Shown here: one piece after another, positions 48,767 to 60,016 of the stretch
Layout: every line of letters starts with the position of its first letter
Position numbering within the stretch: position 1 is the first letter of the stretch
DNA from: Sipunculus nudus
Taxonomy: Eukaryota; Annelida; Sipuncula; Golfingiida; Sipunculidae
Assembly: GCA_026874595.1 (NCBI GenBank)
Contig: CM049309.1
Span: forward strand, 7,028,576 to 7,092,575
Length of the DNA: 64,000 nucleotides
Reading direction: 5' to 3'
The notes under the pieces: model-generated
Database searches by the model: none
The model's input: the letters and a program-made list of their open reading frames with translations, nothing else
Told to the model about the DNA's origin: nothing
Made by a program: the position numbers and the translations under genes

Positions 48767-51260
48767 GTAAGTTTGTATGAATGATTTGTGTACCACAAGG
48801 TCTTCACACCTGTTGAAACCATTTCTTATAACTTAAAACTGACAGAGGTAAAATGGAGAGGAGAGCAAGTTTCAATACAGCGATGCATCTTTTTGTGGAG
48901 TTATAGTGCTCCGGATTACAGATAAGTGTGGCAGTGTCAATTTTGAATGTAAATTACAGTTTTATTTCATGCTACATAATCAATTCACTTCAAGATGCAA
49001 TGTGTATATTATTAGTTTTGGGAGATTTCTTAAGAGAACTCATGACAGTTTTAATGTTCTCATAGGTTTGTTGTCCAATCCATAAAACACCTGTTTGAGA
49101 AATATGTCTAGAAGTAAGTGTGCTGGTGTTGATCAATTCTCAGATTCTGTATCAACAACATCTGGCCCCTCCATCTCCCTATCACACTATCTTGCAGTCT
49201 CCCAGTTTTGTGCTCTTATGAATTCTTGAGAATGAATACTTAATATTGTCATAGTAAACAATCTTTAGATATATATATATATATATATATATATACTAAG
49301 ATGCCATTTTAAATGTTGCTCATCCTAGCTGAACCATTTATTTTGTAGTATGCAAATATTTGTGCTTGGATATAGATTGAACTCTCCGGAATTCAAATGT
49401 TTGTTACAGCTCTACTTAAATTGCTTAAATCATGGCACATCAGTGAAAGTGACTTGAATAATTATCAGGTGAAATATAAAATCTTAATTTGATATCATAC
49501 ATAGGTGATCTGAATGAACTGTGATGATACAGCCAGGTATCAGGTGTAGGGCTACTTCTTAACATTAAACAAGCCATATCATATCTAGCTATTGCTGTGT
49601 TCAGTGGTTGTAACATTACAGTTTAAATTAACACAACTACTGCATGACTCATTAAGAAGATACAGTGAATCACCAGATGACGAGTTGTTATATAATTAGG
49701 CTTTGAATTACTGTAATATCAACCAAAGACTAGTTTGTTCTGATGTCAAGTTCTCTACAGAAACTAATCCCGTTTCATATGTGTTTGCTCTTGAAATTAA
49801 GAAGTTCTGATCAATTAACTTGTATTAATCAATATTTTTCTTACTGATGCCACTTGCCACAGGATTGTGAAGCTCTGTCAACAGGGTATTATTTATAATG
49901 ACAAATATTTAATAAGAATCAATAACATTAAAATGAGAATAGAAACTGAGATGTGCTAACATTTAGACAATATACAGAAGGTCTGCTTTAGTTTTTCCTG
50001 TGTAAATTGTATTATATATTAATGATAATTGTCCCATCTTTAAGATGTTATTTACAATTGAATCTTTATGTCATAAATATTTCAAAATTCTTTTTGTTAT
50101 TGAAGCAGTGCTCATATAACATCCAGTGAATTATGTAGTTGAGGTTGTACGTTGTTCAGTGTATAAACATGGTGAACAGACTGCATGTTTGGGTCACTTG
50201 ACTTTATAAATAACTGCTGTTGTCACTATGGTCATGTTGAGTGGGAGGATGTAATTATTCACTGGTCCCCAAAATTCATCATGATACAAAATGAAATTAT
50301 ATCAGTTCCACAAGATGTCCTTTAAATAGACAATATTTCCTTAAAACAACAAAAGTTTGTTCTGCCATTTAAAAGTATTCCAGTTGTATGTTATTTATTT
50401 CCGAGTGTATATGACACCATAATGTTTGCTGTACAGTGAAACCTGTGTTATAGGATCAGCCATGGGACTGGCCAAAACTGGTCTCACATCATGGGTGGTC
50501 TTATGTGACCGGGAATTTTTAACCAATATGAATGCTTTTGGTTCACCTATAGGTGGTCTTAATAGACATGTGGTCTTGTAAGCACAGGTGGTCTTTCAAA
50601 CAGGTTCACTTTAACTGTTTTTTAGGCAATAAATTTCATTAAAGGTTTCAAAATCAGAAAATTGATTTTTTTTTTTTCAGTAGTAGAAATACACTCAAAG
50701 TAGCTGATATTTTTTTCTGTTTGCATGTCAACAATTGTTCTTGTACAAGTCCAGATTGCATTAGTGAAGTATTGTGATGTACTTTTTTGAAACTATAATA
50801 TTTTTGTCATAAACTTTTAATTAAATTATTAATTATTACCATAGATCCTGACTGAAATAGATTGAAAAAAAGGTGATATACATCAAGTTGATGCTCCACT
50901 TGACAACACTTACACAATTTTAACAAGAGTTATCAATTAATGTTTACCTTGTATACCTTGCACCATATAGAAGCCAAGTTGAACATATTGGTAATTTGTT
51001 ATACACATAAATGACTTTGCATCAATAAATGTTGAACAGCAAATTCAGTATAAAAGATCACAGTCTCAGAGCCATTACTTATTCAAGTCTAATATTTGGA
51101 TGGCTGGTGGATTTCTTGCTGGGCCTGTAAAACAGGTATTTAGCATGTCTGGGCATCCCTTCAGAATGTTGCAGGTAGATTAGAGCCCATGTATATACAC
51201 AGAGCGATGAGGTCCGGCAGACAAACATGTGCTGAGCCTGTTTTATTTTGTTCGTTGCAG
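48767..51260 (+). other. Proposed intron 2 of the E-protein gene
   Basis: It begins GTAAGT and ends in a pyrimidine-rich acceptor (GTTTTATTTTGTTCGTTGCAG). It contains a short (TA)n array at 49269-49295 and a pogo-like MITE at 50434-50611; otherwise AT-rich, CpG-poor sequence with nothing recognised. Confidence 0.55.
50434..50611. mobile_element. pogo-like MITE, about 178 bp
   Basis: Left end CAGTGAAACCTGTGTTATAG next to TA (50432-50433). Right end AACAGGTTCACTT next to TA (50612-50613), the near-complement of the left end. The interior repeats GTGGTCTTA/GTGGTCTT, an arrangement common in pogo/Tigger-type elements of invertebrates. Non-autonomous. Confidence 0.65.
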
Positions 51261-51334
51261 GTTCCTCGTTGTGTGACAACATGAACTCCATCGGGACTGA
51301 CAAGGAATTAAGTGACTTGCTGGATTTCTCTGCT
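51261..51334 (+). CDS. E-protein (TCF3/4/12, daughterless family) AD1 coding exon
   Basis: The exon reads, from the ATG at 51281, MNSIGTDKELSDLLDFSA. GTDKELSDLLDFS is the signature of activation domain 1 (LDFS motif) at the N-terminus of class I bHLH E-proteins, where it contacts p300/CBP (KIX) and ETO-family co-repressors. E-proteins dimerise with tissue-specific bHLH factors and bind CANNTG in the nucleus. The acceptor is TTGTTCGTTGCAG and the donor GCT|GTAAGT. The intron falls after the Ala of LDFSA in phase 0, as in vertebrate TCF4 and TCF12, where the next exon normally starts Met-Phe-Ser-Pro-Pro. That exon was not found downstream, so this intron probably continues beyond the window. 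The ATG has A at -3. Confidence 0.93.
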
Positions 51335-52283
51335 GTAAGTGACATCTCCCTCCAGGGGGCATACCAGTCTAATCACACCTACACAAAGGCGCTATCAGGC
51401 TTCACAATGGTCAGGCAAATCTCCACCCTTCCAGGATCTCTGTACCTGTGGGATCGCATTTTTTCCGCCAGAACCCACCGTGACCTTTGATATTTAGCTA
51501 ACTAGAAATTTTTTCTTACATTTACAAAAAAGCTGCTGATTAAAAGAGTAAGGTCTACCTGTTATTGAACCTGTCTCTGTAGTTTGAAGAATCTTATTAA
51601 CAGCTTGGCCCCCTCATATTCTGACGGAAAATGGATCATTTCAGCTCCCGGGTAACCTGTTTGACCCACACAGTTATTTCAGAGCAACTGGCCATTTTAT
51701 GATCTTGATTTTGTATTCTGTTTGATTTATTGCCTGAACTTTGACCTGGGAGATATTGGAAAATCCTTTCTGCAAAACTAGGTATGGATAGTGTTTATAA
51801 TTATGAATACTCTCCAAAAGGGATGGGTAAAAAAAGAGAAATTATGGGTATCCACCAGGCATGGAAGAGTGTGTCAGACACTATTTCTTTAAATGTAGCC
51901 ATATTTCAGTTTATTCCACAAGTGAAGTCACTGATGCATAAAATTATTAAGTAAAGTTTTGATATGTTTACCCATAATGGTATGTTAATATTTGTGACAC
52001 AAAGGGATCATATCGAATTCAGTTGGCTTAGATGGAAGATAGACACCATATACATTACAAAAAAGTCCTTAATACAACCTGGCACACACAAAATCTGTCC
52101 AGCAACTACAGCTTATCTTCAGAGTGACATCAAGGTGAGGCCTTAGATAACCTCTTGTTCTTTCTTACAAGTACAGTTTTAGACTGTCATATTTTGGTGT
52201 TTCTAGGCTCTATTAATAAACAGATATAAGTAAAAAATATTGACTCATGGAACCACAGATTTATGCTTAAAATCTTTGTTTTT

Positions 52284-52960
52284 AGTTCTACAGACTGAAA
52301 GTCACCTGAGCCATAGTGATGGATCTTTGCCCGTTGTCTGTCTGGGCATCTGGTTATCTTGTTATCTGTTAACATGGCACAAATCATAACCTTTAGACCT
52401 AGAAACTTTTAACACTACATCTATGGTAATGGAGGTCCCAGGCAAATCTCCTTGGAAACCTGAAATTATGTCCTTACACAAGTGACCTTATCTGTTAGCA
52501 GTTGGATGACATGATTTGAGCACCCTAAAAATAAGATGGGCACAGATTGTTACCATTGGACCTAGAAACTCCACATGTGCTATCCAGGGAGATCCTTGTA
52601 ATCTCCTGTGAAACCTGAGATAAGGTCACTGTGACCTTTTTTCTGTGGATGATGGCCAGTAAATGGTATATTTAGCACCCCAATTGTCAGAGCACAAATA
52701 GATAATCTTTGGACTTTTGGAAATTTCATACTTCATACTGATTAAGTCTCCTTGAAAACCTGAAATTAAGTCATTGTGACCTAGATATCCTACTAGCCAT
52801 GGAGGTAAAACATGATTTGAGCACCCTGAAAATCAGATGAACATGCATTTGGAGCCCATACAAATTTCATACATACACTGATATTCCAGTGTTTAATTCA
52901 TAATTCCCCTTATGTCAAATTCAGCTGATCGTAATGGCCCATGGGCCACATATTATCTTA
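52284..52960. repeat. Mollusc-type dispersed repeat, copy 3
   Basis: Starts AGTTCTACAGACTGAAAGTC and ACCTGAGCCAT (compare AGCTCAGCTGACTATAAGTC), with GTTGTCTGTCTGG in the place of the CCGT array. Ends CAGCTGATCGTAATGGCCCA and TGGGCC. The interior contains about three diverged repeats of the phrase CTCCTTGGAAACCTGAAATT followed by GTCA-TGTGACC. Same orientation as the other copies. Confidence 0.75.
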
Positions 52961-53599
52961 TTCAGGTATCTGTTTAGAATATACATATACTTGATTTAGG
53001 TGAATGTTTCTATTTCAAATGTGCACAAATATGATATCATAGAGCATAAGGGGAAAAAATAAATGGTACAAACTCTCAGAAAACAAGTTCAGTATGATAA
53101 GTACATTTGCAGAGAAATAGGTACAACATTCTCTGTAAGAATGAAAGAAAGTGAATGTTTAGTTGTGATACTTATATGTTAGGACTATATTATAAGAATA
53201 GCATGTCCTAAACAGATATGGCAAAGTTTTACTACCTTATATGGGGATACCCTTTCAATTAGTACCTACATATACCCACATCATAATTCATTATCCATAG
53301 TCAGATTGGTTATGTTTATGACATTATATCACCTGTGTCTTCATGGCTGTATAGTAATTGTCTATTAGAAGGGTAAGAAGCTCTTTTAAATGATCAGTTC
53401 ATAAAATGGTTATTTTATGGATTAGCTACCAATTCTTAGGATTATTAAACACTAGTAACCCTAATTTATTCCCTAGCAGAATCGATGCAAGCTGAACTAT
53501 GACCACATAATCCCTGTCAGACCAGGATTTCTTGGAGATGTGTTTAGGTAGACATATAAGTACTTAACGGCAATCAACAATGACCCAGAGATGTCAGAG

Positions 53600-53970
53600 C
53601 ACCATGGGGTCACTGGAGTCTGATGGGCTCAGAAACGTTGGAACAAAAAATCCCGCATGACCCATAAAGTTGCGTGGCCAGGGCAGACATGGTCCTTACA
53701 TGGCTGCTTTATTTGTGCCCCGAGACTTCTGCCATCCTTAACTTAAAGCAACAGTAGTATAATATAACAGTAGTTTGACCCTTTTTCACAAAGGTTGCCA
53801 TTTTGCAGCCTGAGCACCGGAAGCCGCCTTGAGAACTACATGCTGCAGTGTTCTTGCTGTGCCTAATTGGCTGACGGCACATACAAATCCCGGACTGTGT
53901 CGCCAGCGACTACATAAATTGTGCCTGGAGGAAGTACCACAAGCACACAGCAATAATTGCCTCATTGGTT
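53600..53970. promoter_or_regulatory. Intronic block with retained CpG, candidate regulatory element
   Basis: Balanced composition with a CpG cluster at 53815-53925 in a CpG-poor intron. Short open frames on both strands have no recognisable product. It might be a conserved enhancer or a young insertion. No inverted ends were found. Confidence 0.3.
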
Positions 53971-54490
53971 TTGGTTCCCTGAATGAGAGAATTTTCCTTT
54001 TCACCAAAGTAATACACTTATATTCTAGAAACATTCACTTTCTGTTTTGCCTGTCTGTCATTTATTAAGATATACTGGAAATTGTATGTACATGACTTTG
54101 CCATATCAGTTTCTTGATCCCATGGTTTTTTTGGCTGCTAATAATACCTCTTTTTAAGCCTTTTATATGTCTAATTCTTGTAAAACATTGAAGAAAATTG
54201 AAACAGTGAAGAAATTCAAGAGAAAGATCATCTTGCTTGCTGCAGTAGGTTATCCACAGGAAAACTGCCAGGGTAAAATGATGGTGTGAAATAGTTGGTC
54301 ATGTAAAGACACTTTTGCATCTGATTTGGTAATGTTTGTGTATTTAAAAACTTAATCATTTTTAATGGAAATTATGGAAATTTTTAAAATATATACAGCC
54401 CTGCTTTACCTTTACAAAAAAGCAGAAAACCATTATCTAGCTTAACCCATTTATTGATTCTTTTCAAGTGAAAATCTTCACCCAAGAATT

Positions 54491-54510
54491 TAAAAAAAAA
54501 AAAAAAAAAA
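54491..54510. repeat. Poly-A run
   Basis: About 20 A. No retroposed gene is recognisable upstream. Confidence 0.9.
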
Positions 54511-54569
54511 ATTCCCATGAAAATGGCATCTCATTGTCAGTTCACATCAGCTGCAGGGTTGGTTCAGTT

Positions 54570-55820
54570 CTTGCAGAATAGCTCATGTACTTGGTCAGCC
54601 ACTAGTACCATGGTCAAACATACTCCGTTAGTGGCTTGTATAATAATGCACATATATATTCTGTCAGTGGCTAGTATCATGCTTATGTATCATTGTACTC
54701 AAACAGTGGTTGGTATCATGGTCATGTTCACTGTCACTGCATAGTATCATACTCATGTACTTTGCCAGTCACCAGAATCATGCTCTTATACTCAACAGAG
54801 GCTAGTATCATACTTATGTACAGTGGCTAGTATCATGTGCCAGTCACAAGTACCATGCTCTAATACTCCACAGAGGCTATTATCATACTTATGTACAGTG
54901 GCTAGTATCATGTGCCAGTCACAAGTATCATGCTCTCATACTCCACAGAGGCTAGTTTCATAGTTATGTTCTATGTCAGTAGCTATAGTCCGTTCCAGTA
55001 CCCGTGTCCACCTGTTTTTTTGCGATTATTTATCTGTGAATCAAAGAACGCCAAAACTGATTAACCTTAGGGAAGAAAGAGTAAAAAGCGTAATTAACTA
55101 ATATGGAAATAATAGCCTACCTTATATAATTTTGCTGTAAACAATTTAAAACCATTTTATGAGTAACTAGTCTATTCTTTAGTGACATCTTGCCACTAAT
55201 CTGTTAAATGGGCATATCAGTGGATAGTGATGACGTCATAATAGACGTGACGTACTAAAGAGGCACCAACATTCACGGAACCAATAATCAAGAGCTGCTG
55301 ACCTCTGCTTACAGCAAGACTTGTATTCTCCGCGTGCACATGCTTTACTGTTACGTCACATTACTTTATATCCATATCCAAATAGGATGAACAATGGCTG
55401 CATATAAGGGACGCCATGAACCACGGATATATTTGAGACATGTCAAATAGGCCGTAAAGTAAATAATATTCATATTGTGAGTAGGTAAGGTACCAAAAAT
55501 TACGCTTTTGCCTCTTTATGCCAATGGTGGAAATTTTGTTTGCCAAGTTTGTCTTATGTAGAGATAATCGCGAAAAATCAGGTGGACAGGGGTACAGGAA
55601 CAGACTATGGTATCATGTGCCAGTCACCAGTATCATGCTCATGTACTTCACAGAAGCTAGTATCATAGTTATGTACTATGTCAATAGCTATTATCACAGT
55701 CATACATATACTCTGGTCAGGGGCTTGAATTGTGTATAATGTTAGTGGCTAGTTTCATGGTCCTGTACTCAGCTATCCCTGGTGTAATGCTCATGTACTC
55801 TGTCTGTGGCTAGGATTTAT
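54570..55820. repeat. Minisatellite of CTAGTATCATG units, interrupted by a MITE
   Basis: Imperfect tandem units of about 35-40 bases built around GTCAGTGGCTAGTATCATG and CTCATGTACTC. They show a higher-order period of about 75 bases near 54790-54960 (AGAGGCTAGTATCATAC, TGTGCCAGTCACAAGTA). The array runs 54570-54985, is interrupted by the element at 54988-55605, and resumes to about 55820. Confidence 0.9.
54988..55605. mobile_element. TA-flanked MITE, 618 bp, about 42-bp inverted ends
   Basis: Left end GTCCGTTCCAGTACCCGTG, right end (reverse complement) GTCTGTTCCTGTACCCCTG. Both continue through TCCACCTG and a T-rich stretch to GCGATTAT (about 42 bases, about five mismatches). It is flanked by TA (54986-54987 and 55606-55607). 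The minisatellite sequence resumes right after it, so the boundaries are secure. It encodes no transposase. It keeps many CpG while the surrounding intron has few, suggesting recent insertion. Superfamily is uncertain; TA duplication is compatible with Tc1/mariner and relatives. Confidence 0.88.
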
Positions 55821-56719
55821 GCTCTTTTCTCTGTCACTGGTGTCAGTGGCTTGTTCAAGTTAATGTTATATATCATTGGAGGCCTTTGTGTACAGAGCAG
55901 TACTCCCCCATGCCTTTAACTTTAAGGAGAAGTGCTCAGTCAACACTAGAGTATGTAAACTAATGTTCTGAATGCTAGAGATGTAGATCATTGATAAGAA
56001 TATATATATATTGAAGTTTTTTGAAGTGCATGATGTTAATTTAAGGTTCCTTATTACAGGGACGGTTGATCATAATATGTTCAGAGAGTAAGGAGCCCTG
56101 TAACTTTACTTATTTACATCATTATGGCTGCATGTTCTTGCAGGACAAATATATTCTGGTTGCTTAATCCTATCTAGTGATAAAAAAAAAGTGTGATAAA
56201 ACAAACTTGCTTCCTCCCTTTTCGGTTCTTGTTCATACTTAAAATTTGTAGTCCCCCTGTGTAGTCCAACGTATTGTTTAGGTGTTGAACAACCTACCCT
56301 TGATATACATTGCTTCGAGTGAGGCTGCTCAAGCTGTGACAGTCTCAGTAAATTGTGCATTTGTTCATTCTGGGAAAATCTTAACTGTCATTAAAAAAAA
56401 ATCTATGAAAAAGAAATGATCATGTGGTTGTAGTTTAATATTCTAACATTGAAAGTTGCATGAACAGGTCTACATCAGAAATATTTATAAATGTGCATCT
56501 TTGCTTTATGGTTACATGGGGTACAAGTATGTTTCTGCAGTTAGGCCTTGGTAAGAGTCCCCTTTGTCGTTATTACAGGAACATTTAATTGGTAACATGT
56601 TTAGTGTGGTGCTGCATACATGTCACACTTGAGACTCAATCACAGCCTGTTTTCCGAGGTACATTGAGAGCTGTACAGTGGTAGCTTTCATTAGTTTGAC
56701 AGATCTTTCAGAACAGCAC

Positions 56720-57150
56720 ACATTGAACATGCCCTGTACTGAGGACTCTTGTGCTGAGTGTGCTGTGCTGGGCTGTTGACCTGTAGGGCCAGGGAAAACT
56801 GGTCCATTGCAGTCAGTTTAGGGCATGTTCATTCATGCTTGCTTGGCAGCAAACTGGGTGCCCATTTAGCAGGGGCGCCAGTGACTGGTGATGGGTACAA
56901 GGGGCAACCATTATTCACCCCGGGCTTGCTGCTTCAGCTCAGATCATTTACTCATAAAACAAGGCCTGTGCACATTTTCCGGGCCCTACTGCCAAGTTGA
57001 ACAAGAAGAAGAAAACTGGGTAACTTGATACAGCTCATCATGCTTGGAGCCTGAGCCCGCTCTGACAAGTCCCAAGCACACCATCCTGGTCTTGCATTGA
57101 AGGGACAATAGTGGGGCTTTGTAGGGCACCTCATATGTTAAGTGCATCAT
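56720..57150. promoter_or_regulatory. GC-richer intronic block with p53-like half-sites
   Basis: Balanced block of about 430 bases. It contains GAACATGCCCT (56725-56735) and its exact reverse complement AGGGCATGTTC (56820-56830). Each includes a decamer matching the p53-family half-site RRRCWWGYYY, but 85 bases apart rather than adjacent. Regulatory role is inference. Confidence 0.3.
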
Positions 57151-58064
57151 GGTCCAGCCAGGCAAAAAGGCAAATTATCTTATTGCCTGATAGAGAGTAA
57201 TTCGACACCATGCTGTGAACAGCGATTGCTGTTTTTCTTCTTATATGGGCGTGTTCTTTTTGTTTTGTTTTTTTCCCTTCCAGGCCTTTGGGGATTTGTA
57301 GACCATGCTGTCAACACTGGTTGATGTATTACCAGTTACATACTCATCAACATAGCTTTGATTTGGACAAATCAATTTTTACCTATCAGCTTGAGTACTA
57401 ATTTGCCTGTGGTTTTCACGCAAAGCCTGTTTCCGCTTTATCATGTTAGTACCAACAAACAGGGCTACAAATGGCACAGAGAAGAATAATAATTTCAGAA
57501 TAAGCTTGGTCCAAATTACAGCTTCTTCTTGTTATAGAGGGGTTTCATTTGCACAGTAGTGTGTGACAGCTTTTTTGTCATATTTGCTGCATTGCACATT
57601 AAAGTTCCTGTATGCAGAGACCTGTATTTATTATTGTGCTGAAAGCAAATTGTCCCTAGCCGTATCCCTAGGTTGAATAATGCTATGAATATGGTTCTGC
57701 TACCCCCATGTATATTGTATGAGTGACAGTTGTTATGAACACTACATATACACATGATACTAAAACTCCAGCCAACAGTGGATTTATGTTTGGGCAGATT
57801 GTGATATAATTTACATTATTGTCTAGATAAGCCTTTGGTAAACATACCATCCAAGTCAAGATCAGCTTATTAGAACATCTGTTCTTTCAATTTCCAGGCA
57901 GCCCACTTGAATTCCATCATTATCAAGTTACACAAATGAAGTCCTCTTTCATCCCTGTATGTCTGTTTGAACATTTGTACATGCAGATGTAGGCTGATGT
58001 GGTGTATGATATATTTATATACTGATTGGTGATCGATGCACGCATACTGATGTGATAATTGATT

Positions 58065-58350
58065 GCTCTGACAAGATTCAATATGATAATTGATGGCCCT
58101 GACAAGAACCAAGATGAATAACAATATTTCTGACAAGAATCATTATCATTACCGTGGTATCAGTATCTCTGGCAAGTATCAGTATGATAATTGATTGCCC
58201 TGACAAGAAACAATATGAATAAATTATCTCTGATAAGTATCATTAATCATTACCGTGGTATCAGGATATCTGGCAAGTATCAATATGATAATTGATGGCC
58301 CTGACAAGAACCAATATGGTAACCCAATGGCTCTGACAAGAAACAAAATA
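58065..58350. repeat. Minisatellite with about 110-base period
   Basis: Units contain TGATAATTGATGGCCCTGAC then AAGAACCAATATG, and CATTACCGTGGTATCAG-ATCTCTGGCAAGTATCA. Two to three diverged units are visible. Both phrases share a shorter TCTCTGACAAG core, suggesting an older sub-repeat. Confidence 0.85.
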
Positions 58351-59075
58351 AATAAATACAATCTTTACACACTTGCAGAGAAACTGAATGTTCAAGGTAC
58401 TTGGAAAACATTGAAACATAGTGTAAGAGAATCCATAAAAGATTTATTTCAAGGGAACATAGATGTGGCCTGTTAGTTAGGTTTATCATACAAAGTCCAT
58501 ACTTCTGCTACTATTGGACAACCATAGGTATGTTGTAGTTATTAAGATTAATTTACTGACTCATTGTTTGTTGTTTATAAATTTTAAGATATCTACTGAT
58601 TATCAGGTCTAATTTTACTGATAAACAGTTGCTGAAGCACCCTGGCTGTTTAAATATTGATATTGAAATTTTTGCCAGCCATACTTAATACTCCCAAAAA
58701 GTCCTGTTGAAACTGCACAGAGAAGAGACTTGAGTCGAAGAGGGGTGGATGTAACCTTATCAGTAGCAACTTGTGGATCCATACAGTCCTCATATTTTTT
58801 GTCCGGTAGTACGTCTGTCTGGTTATAAATATGTTCACCACATACTTCAAAGATTTTTTTTGTAATTATAGTTTCAGAAATCTTTGCAAGCACATCCTGC
58901 TATTTTTAATAAAGCTGTCTCTAATTTTACTCTAGTTTATATATTTAACATTTTCATGTCCATTTTAGCCTTTTATAGTGGTAGTACTGTTTTGAGATAA
59001 TCATAATGCTTTTGTCAAATATAAAATGTTCACTGGTGAAACATTAGTACTGTAGTCCCTATTTTCTTTCACTAG

Positions 59076-59141
59076 TGGAGGCATGTCATGAAAACACGAG
59101 AACTTCCAAATGAGGGGCCTTGGGGCAAGATGACTTCACAG
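59076..59141 (+). CDS. Weak candidate exon of the E-protein gene (phase 0 to phase 0)
   Basis: 66 bases between TTTTCTTTCACTAG and CAG|GTATGA, 22 codons open in the phase required after the AD1 exon. The peptide contains Met-Lys-Thr-Arg-Glu-Leu-Pro and Pro-Trp-Gly-Lys, and does not resemble the conserved MFSPP segment expected next. It could be a cassette exon or, more likely, a chance match to splice consensus. Confidence 0.2.
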
Positions 59142-59557
59142 GTATGAAGCTAGGGCATTTTGTCGTATTTGCAGCAAGTCTAGTGTGGCCTTTTAATTAA
59201 TGATTAATTAGATAGTGACACTTGACACACATATATAACACCACTGGAGTAAGAGTAAAATTTTACTTGTATGTACCTCTGTCTGGGCTATGAGAGACCA
59301 CAGAATCAAATTGTGTAAAAAGTGATCAGCCCGAGGAATCATGCTATATAATCACATTATAATCATACTATAATTCACCAGTTTATTCAGCTTTTTTTCT
59401 GCCGCTGCAGGCCTTATTGCCACCATTCTTTCTGTAGATGGATTTGTGCTTTTAGACTGTCATTCAGTTATGTTGTGTCATATTTCTGTGCCATTTTCAA
59501 ACCCTTACTTATTTTTTCCTCACAACCATTTCATACTGGTGTATGTGTGTGTGTTTT

Positions 59558-59579
59558 GGGGGGGGGGGGGGGAGGGGGG
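59558..59579. repeat. Poly-G tract
   Basis: About 15 G, an A, then 6 G, preceded by GTGTGTGTGTTTT. Confidence 0.95.
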
Positions 59580-60004
59580 CTAAGCACTTAACACTAGGTC
59601 ATGGCTACCTTAGGGCAGTGTTTTACAGTTCTTGTCATACTTGCTATAGGTAAATTGTCAATTATGCCATTTCAAAGGATGAGGTAAATTGTCAGTTATG
59701 CCATTTCAAATATTGCGTTCTGGGATGAGGGAAAGCATTGAATGGAAGGGATCATTGCACCTGAGGTATTGCAATTTACATTTAACCTGATAAGCCCAAC
59801 AATACCAAGCTGTGGTGTGAATTTGTATATTTGTATTGTATTTCTTCATTTATCTAGAGATGTCTCAGTGTGGCAGATTGGTATATTATGTATTAATTAG
59901 TGTGTATTGCAATTAGATCTTACCTGGAGGGGCTACAATACCTGGTCCTAGTGTAATTTGCATTATTTGACCATTGTTCTTTGAGAGAATACCTAACCTC
60001 CCTG

Positions 60005-60016
60005 CCCCCCCCCCCC
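60005..60016. repeat. Poly-C tract
   Basis: Run of about 12 C, followed by a C/T-rich stretch to about 60056. Confidence 0.95.

Noticed and set aside
53480-53547. Exon-like 68-base segment between CCCTAGCAG and AG|GTAGAC
   Set aside because: Weak donor, no similarity to any E-protein segment, and no continuing exon.
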